Shown piece after piece: positions 10,043-19,300 of a stretch of DNA of 60,836 nt; position 1 is the stretch's first letter; every line of letters begins with the position of its first letter. The stretch is taken from NCBI GenBank assembly GCA_023386365.1, contig JAEWJX010000108.1:1-60836 (forward strand), in the 5' to 3' direction. The stretch is from Actinomycetes bacterium (GTDB lineage Bacteria > Actinomycetota > Actinomycetes > Actinomycetales > Microbacteriaceae). The position numbers were made by a program, and so were the translations under genes. Under the pieces are notes generated by a model. That model did no database searches, was not told the origin of the DNA, and worked only from the letters and a program-made list of their open reading frames with translations.

Positions 10043-11430
10043 GCCTCGGTGAGCACCGAACGCAGGGTTCCCTCGATCTCGTCGAACTCGGCCGGGCCGA
10101 TGGTGAGCGGCGGCGCCAACTGCACCACCGGGTCGCCACGGTCGTCGGCTCGGCAGTAGAGGCCGGCGTCGAACAGGGCCTTCGACAGGAAGCCTCGCAG
10201 CAGCCGCTCCGACTCGTCGTCGTCGAACGTCTCGCGGGTGGCCTTGTCTTTCACGAGCTCGATTCCGAAGAAGTAGCCGTCGCCGCGCACGTCGCCGACG
10301 ATCGGCAGGTCGAGCAGCTTCTCGAGGGTGGAACGGAAGATCGGGGAGTTCTGCTTCACCCGCTCGGTGAGGCCTTCCTCTTCGAAGATGCGCAGGTTCT
10401 CGAGCGCGACGGCACTCGAGACCGGGTGCCCGCCGAAGGTGTAGCCGTGGTAGAACGCGGTCGACCCGTGCCGGAACGGCTCGTAGATGCGGTCCGAGAT
10501 GATGGTCGCGCCGATCGGGGAGTACCCGCTCGTCATGCCCTTCGCGCAGGTGATCATGTCGGGGCGGATGTCGTAGGTCGTCGAGGCGAACATGTCGCCG
10601 ATGCGCCCGAACCCGGTGATCACCTCATCCGCGACGAGCAGCACGTCGTACTTGTCGCAGATCTCGCGCACCCGCTGGAAGTAGCCCGGGGGAGGAGGGA
10701 AGCATCCGCCGGAGTTCTGCACCGGCTCGAGGAACACGGCGGCGACCGTCTCGGGGCCTTCGAACTGGATCATCTCCTCGATGCGGTTCGCCGCCCACTG
10801 GCCGAACGACTCGAGCGAGGTACCTTCGTAGCCCATCTCGGCCGCGCGGTAGAAGTTCGTGTTGGGCACACGGAAGCCGCCCGGGGTGATGGGCTCGAAC
10901 ATCTCCTTCATGGCGGGGATGCCGGTGATGGCGAGTGCTCCCTGCGGGGTGCCGTGGTACGCGACGTAGCGCGAGATCACCTTGTGCTTGGTGGGGCGTC
11001 CCTGCAGCTTCCAGTAGTACTTGGCGAGCTTGAAGGCGGTCTCGACGGCTTCGCCGCCACCGGTGGTGAAGAACACGCGGTTGAGGTCGCCCGGCGCGTA
11101 GTCCGCGAGTCGGTCTGCCAGCTCGATCGCCGAGGGATGCGCGTACGACCACAGCGGGAAGAAGGCGAGCTCCTCGGCCTGCTTGGCGGCGACCTCGGCG
11201 AGGCGCTTGCGCCCGTGGCCGGCGTTCACCACGAACAGCCCCGACAGGCCGTCGAAGTACTTCTTGCCGTGGGAGTCCCAGATGTGGTGGCCCTGGCCCT
11301 TCACGATGATGGGCGCACCGTGCTCTTCGAGCACCGACTGGCGCGCGAAATGCATCCAGAGGTGGTCCTTGGCCTTCTGCTGCAGCTCCGCTTCGGTCTG
11401 CACGTTCAGGGCGTTGTCGGTCATGGTCAT
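10027..11430 (-). CDS. Class III aminotransferase, probable putrescine/polyamine--pyruvate aminotransferase
   Basis: A 467-residue PLP enzyme of the omega-amine:pyruvate group (SpuC-like). The PLP lysine is Lys297 in CAKGMTSGYSP and the pyridine-binding Asp is Asp268 in VADEVITGFGR. The aromatic-rich N-terminus WDSHGKKYFDGLSGLFVVNAGH is typical of this subgroup. Known family members move the amino group of putrescine, cadaverine or spermidine to pyruvate, giving alanine and an aminoaldehyde. Neighbours support this: an Lrp-type regulator upstream, an aldehyde dehydrogenase divergent, and a flavin amine oxidase downstream. Confidence 0.88.
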   Translation of the reverse strand: MTMTDNALNVQTEAELQQKAKDHLWMHFARQSVLEEHGAPIIVKGQGHHIWDSHGKKYFDGLSGLFVVNAGHGRKRLAEVAAKQAEELAFFPLWSYAHPSAIELADRLADYAPGDLNRVFFTTGGGEAVETAFKLAKYYWKLQGRPTKHKVISRYVAYHGTPQGALAITGIPAMKEMFEPITPGGFRVPNTNFYRAAEMGYEGTSLESFGQWAANRIEEMIQFEGPETVAAVFLEPVQNSGGCFPPPPGYFQRVREICDKYDVLLVADEVITGFGRIGDMFASTTYDIRPDMITCAKGMTSGYSPIGATIISDRIYEPFRHGSTAFYHGYTFGGHPVSSAVALENLRIFEEEGLTERVKQNSPIFRSTLEKLLDLPIVGDVRGDGYFFGIELVKDKATRETFDDDESERLLRGFLSKALFDAGLYCRADDRGDPVVQLAPPLTIGPAEFDEIEGTLRSVLTEAWSRL

Positions 11431-11437
11431 GGTGCGA

Positions 11438-11905
11438 TCACCTGGTTCCCCAGTTGTAGAGCTGCTTCTGCAGCTTCAGATAGACGAAGGTCTCCGTCGA
11501 TTGGACGCCGTCGATACGGCGGATGCGTTGGTTGAGCAGTTCGATGAGGTCGTCATCGTCTTCGCAGACGACCTCCGCGAGGATGTCGAAGCTGCCCGCC
11601 GTGAGGACGACGTAGTCGACGGCGGGGATCTCGGCGAGTCGTTCGGCGATCGTGCGGCTGTCTCCGGTGACCCGGATGCCGACCATCGCCTGGCGGAAGA
11701 AGCCGAGCTGCATGGGGTCGGTCACGGCGACGACCTGCATGACGCCGGACTCCGTGAGCTTCTGCACACGCTGACGCACGGCCGCCTCGCTCAGCCCGAC
11801 GGCCTTGCCGATCTCTGCGTAGGAGCGCCGACCGTCCTCCTGGAGCTGCTCGATGATCGCCTTCGAGACGTCGTCGAGGGCGATCGGGCGGCTTCGTGGC
11901 GTCAT
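11438..11905 (-). CDS. Lrp/AsnC family transcriptional regulator
   Basis: The ATG at 11905 gives 155 residues, the usual family length; an earlier in-frame start at 11956 adds unconserved residues. The N-terminal helix-turn-helix (DDVSKAIIEQLQEDGRRSYAEIG through LSEAAVRQRVQKL) is followed by the RAM ligand-binding domain (AVDYVVLTAGSFDILAEVVCEDDDDL). It lies eight bases upstream of the aminotransferase and divergent from the aldehyde dehydrogenase, so it probably controls both. I infer that it binds the GAWTYCGT sites at 11944-11979 and two similar regions. Confidence 0.93.
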   Translation of the reverse strand: MTPRSRPIALDDVSKAIIEQLQEDGRRSYAEIGKAVGLSEAAVRQRVQKLTESGVMQVVAVTDPMQLGFFRQAMVGIRVTGDSRTIAERLAEIPAVDYVVLTAGSFDILAEVVCEDDDDLIELLNQRIRRIDGVQSTETFVYLKLQKQLYNWGTR

Positions 11906-11943
11906 GCGCTTGATTCTCTCATTCTCGGAGGGGTCGAACAAGT

Positions 11944-11979
11944 GAATCCGTATCACCGGGTGCGATCCGCGACGAAATC
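11944..11979. promoter_or_regulatory. Candidate Lrp operator between the regulator and aldehyde dehydrogenase genes
   Basis: GAATCCGTA (11944-11952) faces ACGAAATC (11972-11979), the reverse complement of GATTTCGT. Together they form an inverted pair of a GAWTYCGT half-site with about 28 bases between starts. Matching sites lie upstream of ald/potD and of gabT. Binding by the adjacent Lrp-type protein is inference. Confidence 0.45.
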
Positions 11980-12007
11980 AGCAGTTCCGGGGCTCGGCCT
12001 CAACGAT

Positions 12008-12013
12008 TAGGGT
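12008..12013 (+). promoter_or_regulatory. Leaderless -10 element of the aldehyde dehydrogenase gene
   Basis: TAGGGT ends six bases before the ATG at 12020. A possible -35, TTCCGG at 11985-11990, is 17 bases upstream, just beyond the candidate Lrp sites. Confidence 0.55.
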
Positions 12014-12019
12014 GAGGGC

Positions 12020-13456
12020 ATGGCTGAACGCATCCTGCGCAACTTCATCAACGGTGAGTACGTCGACGCCCGTGGCGACGACAGCTTCGCGGTCATCGAT
12101 CCGGCGACCGAGCAGAGCTATGCCGCCTCTCCCGTTTCGGGTCAGGCGGATGTGGATGCCGCGTTCTCCGCCGCCGCTTCGGCCTTCGAGTCGTGGGGCG
12201 AGTCGACACCCGCGGAGCGCCAGCTGGCGCTGTTCCGCATCGCGGACCGAATGGAGGAGCGGGCCGAGGAGTTCGCCGACCTCGAGTCGCAGGACACCGG
12301 CAAGCCGCGCGCCACCCTGGTGGACGACGAGATCATGCTCTCGGTCGACCAGATCCGCTTCTTCGCGGGAGCCGCGCGCAACCTGGAAGGACGCGCGACC
12401 GCCGAGTACATGAAGGACCACACGAGCTCGATCCGGCGCGAGCCGATCGGCGTCGTCGGTCAGGTCACCCCGTGGAACTACCCGCTCAACATGGCGGTGT
12501 GGAAGTTCGCCCCCGCGATCGCCGCGGGCAACACGAGCGTGCTGAAGCCGTCCGACACCACCCCGCAGACGACGCTGCTGCTCGCCGAGATCGCGGCCGA
12601 GTTCCTCCCGGCCGGCGTGCTGAACGTGATCACCGGCGACCGCACGACGGGCGCGAAGATGATCGAGCACAAGACCCCGCAGATGGTCTCCATCACCGGT
12701 TCGGTGCGGGCCGGCATGGAGGTCGCCCGTTCGGCGGCATCCGACCTCAAGCGGGTGCATCTCGAGCTCGGCGGCAAGGCGCCGGTCATCGTGTTCGACG
12801 ACGCCGACATCGAGAAGGCCGTCGAGGGGATCGCGATCGCCGGCTACTTCAACGCCGGTCAGGACTGCACGGCGGCCACCCGCATCCTGGTGCACGAGAA
12901 CGTCCACGACGAGTTCGTCGCGGCGATGCTCGCCTATGTGAAGGGCAACGTCGCCACGGGTGACCCGCACGACGCCGACACGTTCTACGGGCCCGTGAAC
13001 AACAGCAACCAGCTCGACCGCGTCCTCGGGATGCTGGGCGACCTTCCGAGCCACGCCGAGGTGCGCACGGGCGGGGTGCGGGTCGACCGCACCGGGTACT
13101 TCATCGAGCCGACGGTCGTCACCAACCTGCGACAGAGCGACGACGCGATCCAGACCGAGTTCTTCGGACCGGTGCTCACCGTGCAGCGATTCTCCGACGA
13201 AGGGCAGGCCCTCGAGTGGGCCAACGGCGTGCAGTACGGTCTCTCCTCCAGCGTCTGGACCCGCGACCACGCCCGCGCGATGCGGTTCGCCAAGCGCCTC
13301 GATTTCGGGTGCGTGTGGATCAACACCCACATCCCGCTCGTCGCCGAAATGCCGCACGGAGGCTTCAAGCACTCCGGCTACGGCAAGGACCTCTCGGCAT
13401 ACGGTTTCGAGGACTACACGCGGATCAAGCACGTCATGTCGTACATCGGCGAGTAA
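12020..13456 (+). CDS. Aldehyde dehydrogenase, probable gamma-aminobutyraldehyde dehydrogenase
   Basis: A 478-residue NAD(P)-dependent aldehyde dehydrogenase. The catalytic cysteine is Cys283 in GQDCTAATR, the general base is Glu249 in LELGGKAPV, and the cofactor/oxyanion region is PWNYPLNMAVWKFAPAIAAG. The overall pattern resembles PatD, which oxidises 4-aminobutanal to GABA, and the C-terminal MPHGGFKHSGYGKDLS fits. It is divergent from the Lrp-type regulator and the putrescine-type aminotransferase, whose product would be its substrate. Betaine aldehyde dehydrogenase is the main alternative. Confidence 0.88.
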   Translation: MAERILRNFINGEYVDARGDDSFAVIDPATEQSYAASPVSGQADVDAAFSAAASAFESWGESTPAERQLALFRIADRMEERAEEFADLESQDTGKPRATLVDDEIMLSVDQIRFFAGAARNLEGRATAEYMKDHTSSIRREPIGVVGQVTPWNYPLNMAVWKFAPAIAAGNTSVLKPSDTTPQTTLLLAEIAAEFLPAGVLNVITGDRTTGAKMIEHKTPQMVSITGSVRAGMEVARSAASDLKRVHLELGGKAPVIVFDDADIEKAVEGIAIAGYFNAGQDCTAATRILVHENVHDEFVAAMLAYVKGNVATGDPHDADTFYGPVNNSNQLDRVLGMLGDLPSHAEVRTGGVRVDRTGYFIEPTVVTNLRQSDDAIQTEFFGPVLTVQRFSDEGQALEWANGVQYGLSSSVWTRDHARAMRFAKRLDFGCVWINTHIPLVAEMPHGGFKHSGYGKDLSAYGFEDYTRIKHVMSYIGE

Positions 13457-13528
13457 TCGTCGTCGAAGTTCTCCCCACACCCCCACGGGGGATACGGTCC
13501 GGGCGTCGTCGCACGGGAGAATAGAAGG

Positions 13529-14086
13529 ATGACGTCGGGGGGTGATGTGCGCGTGGACGAGGATGACGACACCATCCCGCAGGCTGTGCACGCCGCGCTC
13601 GTGCGCACGGCGATCGACACCGACGATGTCGAGGTGGCTCTCGGCGACACGATCGTGAAGGGTGTGGCGCCCCGTGCAGAGAAGCCCGCGATCCGTGACC
13701 TGCCGCCCGTTCCCGCTGCGCTGCGCCCGCACTACCGCATCCGCGTCGGCGACGGCGAGCCGATCGAGCTCGACCGACCCGCCCACGTCGGCCGGCGTCC
13801 ACGCATCACCCGCGTGCCGAGTTCGGTGCAGCCGCGCCTGGTCACGGTCGACAGCCCCGACGGCGGCATCTCAGCTACGCACCTCGAACTCCGCGAGCAG
13901 GGGGCGACGATCGTCGCCACCGACATGCGCACCTTGAACGGCAGCGAGGTGCGGGTGCCCGGTTCGCCGACGCTCACGTTGCGCCGCGGCGAGTCGGTCG
14001 TGGTCACACCGGGAACACGGATCGATCTCGGCGAGGGTGTCGTGGTGGAGATCCTGCACCCCGGACGCGGGGAGGCGGCGAGATGA
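13529..14086 (+). CDS. FHA-domain protein, first gene of the kinase/Ig operon
   Basis: A 185-residue cytosolic protein with an acidic N-terminus and one forkhead-associated domain at about 75-178. Phosphothreonine-binding landmarks are visible: Gly88-Arg89, Ser115/His118 in ISATHLE, and Asn137-Gly138 in TLNGSEV. The segment EDDDTIPQ around Thr15 is an acidic-flanked threonine that could be a kinase site, as in other mycobacterial FHA adaptors. AGAAGG precedes the ATG. The stop overlaps the PP2C start (ATGA). I infer that it is a phospho-reader for the kinase encoded two genes downstream. Confidence 0.85.
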   Translation: MTSGGDVRVDEDDDTIPQAVHAALVRTAIDTDDVEVALGDTIVKGVAPRAEKPAIRDLPPVPAALRPHYRIRVGDGEPIELDRPAHVGRRPRITRVPSSVQPRLVTVDSPDGGISATHLELREQGATIVATDMRTLNGSEVRVPGSPTLTLRRGESVVVTPGTRIDLGEGVVVEILHPGRGEAAR

Positions 14087-14919
14087 CCCGGCACGGCGAA
14101 GACGCCGCCCGCAAGGTGTTCGCGATCCCCGGACGCCCGGATGACTCCGTGGTGCTCGCCTGGGCGGCCGTCACCGACGTGGGTCATCGACGGCACGCCA
14201 ACGAAGACAGCCTCATCGTTGATCCGCCCGTGTTCGCGGTGGCCGACGGCATGGGCGGCCACGCCGCCGGCGACCGGGCGAGCGCTGCGGCGGTCGATCG
14301 GCTCGGCGCGCTCGCCGGACGTCACGACGTCGATGTGTCGGCGGTGGGGGCGGCGCTCTCGCTCGCCGCGCACGACATCGACGACATCGCCGAGCACCTG
14401 CCCCTCGGCGCGGGCACCACGGTCACCGGTGCGGTGCTCGACCTCGGCGGCGAGAGCCCCCATTTCGTGGTCTTCAACGTGGGTGACAGTCGCGTGTACC
14501 GCTTCCTCGGCAACGAGCTCACCCAGATCACCCGCGACCACTCGGTGGTGCAGGAACTCGTCGACGCGGGCGTCCTGTCGCCCCACGAGGCCGAGAGCCA
14601 CCCCGAGTCCAACGTGGTGACGCGAGCGCTCGGCTTCCGCGAGGAGCCGCGACCCGACTACTGGATGCTCCCGGTGGAGAGCGGGATGCGGTTGCTCCTG
14701 TGCTCGGACGGCCTCACGAAGGAACTCTCCGCGGAGCGCATCCATCTCCACCTCGCCGCCCGTCTCTCGGCGGTCGAGACGGCCGGAGCGCTCGTCGATG
14801 CGGCGCTCGCGGCGGGCGGTCGTGACAACGTCACGGTCGTGGTGGTCGACGTGCTCGACGCACCGGACCCGGTGGAACCGTCTGTCTACAATGAAGACTC
14901 CGCAGGGGCGAGGGGGTAG
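14083..14919 (+). CDS. PP2C-family Ser/Thr protein phosphatase
   Basis: A 278-residue cytosolic metal-dependent phosphatase. Metal-binding motifs appear in order: RRHANED (Glu41, Asp42), VADGMGGH (Asp55, Gly56), GDSR at 134-137, SDG at 208-210 and GRDN at 246-249. No membrane segment is visible, unlike mycobacterial PstP. It is coupled by a four-base overlap to the FHA gene and sits two bases before the kinase, so it is almost certainly the opposing phosphatase of that kinase. Confidence 0.95.
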   Translation: MTRHGEDAARKVFAIPGRPDDSVVLAWAAVTDVGHRRHANEDSLIVDPPVFAVADGMGGHAAGDRASAAAVDRLGALAGRHDVDVSAVGAALSLAAHDIDDIAEHLPLGAGTTVTGAVLDLGGESPHFVVFNVGDSRVYRFLGNELTQITRDHSVVQELVDAGVLSPHEAESHPESNVVTRALGFREEPRPDYWMLPVESGMRLLLCSDGLTKELSAERIHLHLAARLSAVETAGALVDAALAAGGRDNVTVVVVDVLDAPDPVEPSVYNEDSAGARG

Positions 14920-14921
14920 AC

Positions 14922-16367
14922 GTGGTTCGTCGTCTTCCGTCGCAGCCTCCGGTTCTTCCGGGGTTCTCGTACGTGCACGTCCTCGGCTCGGGCGGGTTCG
15001 CCGACGTGTTCCTCTACGAGCAGAACATGCCCCGTCGCCAGGTGGCCGTGAAGGTGATGCTGAGCGAGGTCGTCAACGACCAGGTCCGCCAGATGTTCCA
15101 GGCCGAGGCCAACCTGATGGCGCAGCTGAGCGCGCATCCGTCGATCCTGACGGTGTATCAGGCGAGCGTCTCCAGTGACGGCCGACCGTACCTCGTCATG
15201 GAGTTGTGCTCGGCGTCGCTGAGCGAGCGGTACCGGCGCGAGCCCTTGCCGGTGCCGGAGGTGCTGCGCATCGGCATCAAGATCGGGTCGGCCATCGAGA
15301 CCGCCCACCAGGCGGGGGTGCTGCACCGGGACATCAAGCCGTCGAACATCCTCCTGACGGCGTACGGGCATCCGGTGCTGTCCGACTTCGGGATCGCGTC
15401 GACCCTGAGCGGGCAGAAAGACCAGGACTCGGTGGGTCTGTCGATCCCGTGGTCGGCACCCGAGGTGCTGCTCGACGAGACGCCCGGCACCCTCGCATCC
15501 GAGGTGTGGTCGCTCGCCGCGACCGTGTACTCGCTGCTCGCGGGGCGGTCGCCGTTCGAGATCCCCGGGGGAGCGAACTCCTCGAGCGACCTGATGGGGC
15601 GGATCGCGCGGGCGAAGCCGCAGCCGATCGGCCGACCGGATGTGCCGGCGAGCCTCGAAGAGGTGCTGCGTCGGGCCATGTCGCGCAAACCGGAGAACCG
15701 CCCCGCCAGCGCACTCGAGTTGGTCCGCGAGCTGCAGCTGGTCGAGACAGAGCTCGGGATGCCGCAGACGCCGGCCGAGATCGCGATGGACGACTGGGCG
15801 CTCGGCACGGTCGCCGACGAGGAGGACCGCACCCGGCTGCGCCCCGTGGCGACCGGGTCGTCGCCTCCGCGTGACGGTCGCAAGCGGCGACGGCGTCCGG
15901 CGCCCGCCACCCCTTACGCCCCCGCAGGCACAGTGCGGGAGCCGAGCGTCCCGTCGGGACCGTTCTCGAAGAGCCGAACCCGTGAGGAGGGGGCCGGCTT
16001 CCGGCGCCTCGCCTGGGTGATCGCCGGCGCAGCGGTGCTGGTCGCGGCCTTGGGCGCGACGGCGCTCTTCGTACTGCTGCGCACCGTGGGCTCCGACATC
16101 CCGGTCGTGTCGGACGTGCAGGCCGAACTGCAGTCCGGGGGCCGCGTCACGTTCAGTTGGGCGGACCCGGGCATCGCAGAAGGTGACCGCTACCAGATCA
16201 CCGTCACCGACGAGGGCATCGTGTCGACGCCGAGCCTCCAGGAGGCCGCGGTCTTCGTGGTCGACGCCGACCCGGGCGACACCGTCTGCGTCGTCGTCAC
16301 CGTGAACCGTAACGGCACGCCGGGCCCCCAGAGCGCCGAAAAGTGCGTGGACGTGGCCGAGGGCTGA
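14922..16367 (+). CDS. Transmembrane Ser/Thr protein kinase with extracellular FN3 domain
   Basis: 481 residues from a GTG start. The kinase domain spans about 15-275: glycine loop GSGGFADVF, Lys44 in VAVKV, HRD at 135-137, Lys139 and Asn142, DFG at 155-157, SAPE at 178-181. A basic, Pro-rich juxtamembrane segment (RKRRRRPAPATP) precedes one membrane helix at about 364-387. The external part at about 398-480 is a single fibronectin type III-like domain, not PASTA repeats. The activation segment contains Ser but no Thr between DFG and the P+1 loop apart from Thr161. It is in tandem with PP2C and the giant Ig protein. Confidence 0.93.
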   Translation: MVRRLPSQPPVLPGFSYVHVLGSGGFADVFLYEQNMPRRQVAVKVMLSEVVNDQVRQMFQAEANLMAQLSAHPSILTVYQASVSSDGRPYLVMELCSASLSERYRREPLPVPEVLRIGIKIGSAIETAHQAGVLHRDIKPSNILLTAYGHPVLSDFGIASTLSGQKDQDSVGLSIPWSAPEVLLDETPGTLASEVWSLAATVYSLLAGRSPFEIPGGANSSSDLMGRIARAKPQPIGRPDVPASLEEVLRRAMSRKPENRPASALELVRELQLVETELGMPQTPAEIAMDDWALGTVADEEDRTRLRPVATGSSPPRDGRKRRRRPAPATPYAPAGTVREPSVPSGPFSKSRTREEGAGFRRLAWVIAGAAVLVAALGATALFVLLRTVGSDIPVVSDVQAELQSGGRVTFSWADPGIAEGDRYQITVTDEGIVSTPSLQEAAVFVVDADPGDTVCVVVTVNRNGTPGPQSAEKCVDVAEG

Positions 16368-16370
16368 GCC

Positions 16371-19300
16371 GTGTCGTCCTGGTTCGCTTCCCACCGTTCG
16401 CTTGTCGCCACCGTGACGAGCGGAACGGTGGTGACCGCACTGGTCGCGACGCTCGCGATCGTCTCGAGCGGCTACACGGCGCAGCGCATGGACCTCACCG
16501 ACCCGTCGGTGTGGGTGGTCGGTGGCGAGCGCCAGGCGATCGGCCGGGCCAACACGGAGGTGCTGGAACTCGACAGTGTCATCCCGAGCGACGCCGACGA
16601 CCCGCAGATCGTCCAGTCGGGCGGCACCGTGCTGCTGGTCGACGCGGCCAGCGCGACCGTTCAGGAGGTCGATCCCGCGCACTCGGAGCTCGGTGACGAC
16701 ATCGCGCTCCCGCCCCAGCAGCCCGAGGTGCTTCTGGCCGGTGATCGCGTCGCTGTGTTCGAGCAGGCGACGGGGGAGCTGTGGCTCGTGCCGTTGGCGG
16801 AGTTGGCGTCGTTCGACGCCGCGTCGCCGTCGACGCTGAGCCTGGGCGCTGATTCGCGGATCGTCATCACCGAGTCCGGTGTGCTCCTGGCGTATGTCCC
16901 CGAAGCCGCCGAGGTGTGGAGCGTCGAGCCGACCGAATTGGTCGTGGGCGCCAGATGGCCGGTCTCGTGGTCGGCGGCGACGGAGCCCGGCGACACCTTC
17001 CAGCTGACGGCGGCGGGCGAGAACTGGGCCGTGTTGGATGTGAACCGGCGCGAACTCGCCACGCTGAACGGCTCCCGGTCGCTCGACGACTCCCTCGGGA
17101 CGACTCCGCGGCTGCAGCGCCCGGGTCCCGCCAATGCGCGCGTGCTGATCGCCCACGGCGGCGGGCTGATCGCTGCTGCGCTCGACGGCGGCGAGCCGTC
17201 GGTTCTGGTCTCCGGAGCCGCGGGAGTCCCGGCGGCTCCGGTCGTGGTCGATGGATGCCGCTATGCCGCATGGAGCGACGGTTCCGCGTGGCGCGGTTGC
17301 GACTCCGCCGAGCCGGTCGAGCTGGACCTCGCCGAGGTGCCCGCGGGTCCCGCGCTCTCCTTCGCCGTGAACGGCGCGCGAGCGGTGCTGAACGACGAGA
17401 ACAGCGGCGCCAGTTGGGCTGTGCAGTCCGACGGCGAGGTGATCGACAACTGGGACGACCTGATCCTCGACGAGGACCGCCAGGAGGACCAGCCGGAGGC
17501 GAGCGACGACACGCCGCCGGAGCTGGAAGAGGTCCAGGAGCCGCCGGTCGCGGTCGATGACGAGTTCGGCGCCCGACCCGGACGCGCAAGCGTGCTCCCC
17601 GTGCTCCTCAACGACTACGACCCCAATGGCGACGTGCTCGTGGTGACGGCGGTCGACTCGATCGATGAGAGCGTCGGGCGCCTCGACCTGGTGAGCCGCA
17701 ACCAGCAGCTGCAGTTGACCCTGTCGCCGGATGCCGCGGGCACGATCTCCTTCGGCTACACCATCAGTGACGGGCGGGGCGGGACGGCGAGCGCGATCGT
17801 CACGGTCACGGTGCGGCAGCCGGGCGAGAACTCGCCCCCACAGGCGGTACGCACCTCGAAGGCCACCGTCGCCTCGGGCGGCCGCGTCTCCACACAGGTC
17901 ATGAGCGACTGGATCGACCCCGACGGCGATGCGATCTACCTGACGGCGGCATCGATCGCGGCCCCCGATCAGGTCGGTTTCAAGCCGGACGGCGTGGTCG
18001 TCTACACGGACGGCGGTGAGGCCACCGGGGTCAAGGCCGTCGCGCTCACCGTCTCCGACGGCCGCGCGGTGACCGGTGGGTCGTTGCAGGTGACGGTGAA
18101 GGATCAGGGCACGGTGCCGATCATCGTCGAGCCGTGGGTGGCGCTGGCTACGGCCGGCCAGGAGGTCACGATCCGGCCGCTCCTCCACGTTCGCGGGGGT
18201 AACGCGGCGATCCGCCTGGGCGGCGTGCCGCCGAAGGCGGGCACGACGATCGTGCCGAGTTTCGAGGCGGGGACCTTCACGTTCCTGTCGGAAGACGTGC
18301 GCACGCACTACGTCGAGTTCACGGTCACCGACGGCACCCAGACGGTGACCGGCTCGGTGCGCATCGACGTGTCGGCCCCCGCCGACGCGGCCACACGACC
18401 CATCACCGTGCCGAAGACCTTGTTCATGACGATGGACAGCACGCAGACCGTCGACCCGCCCACGAGCGACATCGACCCGGCCGGCGGGGTGCTCGTCGTC
18501 ACCGGTGTGATGAACGTGCCGGTGGCCAAGGGCGTCCAGGCGGAGGTGCTCGATCAGCGCCGCGTCCGGGTGACGTTGAGCGCGCCCCTCGAGTCGCCGA
18601 TCTCCTTCAACTACCGCATCAGCAATGGCCTCGCGGAAGCCGAAGGCACGATCACCGTCGTCGAGATCCCGCACCCGCAGCGACTCCAGCCGCCGATCGC
18701 GACCGACGACCGGGTGACGGTCCGGGTGGGTGACGCGATCGACATCCCCGTGCTCGACAACGACGAGCAACCCGACGGTGAAGAGATCACGCTGCTGCCC
18801 GAACTCGCGGAGCCGCTCCCGGCATCCGCGGGCCTGCTCTTCGCCTCCGGAGACCGTCTGCGTTACCTCGCCCCCCAGACGGCGGGCAACTATTCGGCGG
18901 TGTACTCGATCAGGGGAACCGACGGACAGATCGCGCAGGCGCGGGTGCTCATCTCCGTGCGCGAGCGAAACGCCGCCACCAACAACCCGCCTGTGCCGTT
19001 GACGGTGACCGCGCGCGCCCTCGCCGGGCAGACCATCCGCATCGAGATCCCGACCAGCGGCATCGACCCCGACGGCGACGCGGTTCAGCTCGTCGGCCAG
19101 GCGACCAACCCCGAAAAGGGAAGCATCGTCTCGGTCGACGGCAACTCGCTGCAGTATCAGGCGGGCGACTACTCGACGGGTACCGACATCTTCCAGTACG
19201 TCGTCGTCGACCGGCTGGGCGCGCGCGCCACCGGCACCATCCGCGTCGGCATCTCGCCGGCTCTCGAAGGTGCACGCAACCCGGTGGCCAACTTCGACAC

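Noticed and set aside
8609..10159. Plus-strand 516-codon frame opposite the FAD oxidoreductase, and similar frames at 10018-11535 and 11978-13786
   Set aside because: All are complementary to complete conserved enzymes and show shadow composition.
14886..18770. Minus-strand open frame of 1294 codons opposite the kinase and the Ig-protein gene
   Set aside because: It is the antisense shadow of GC-rich codons: extreme Arg/His/Asp composition, no domain, and it spans two well-supported plus-strand genes.
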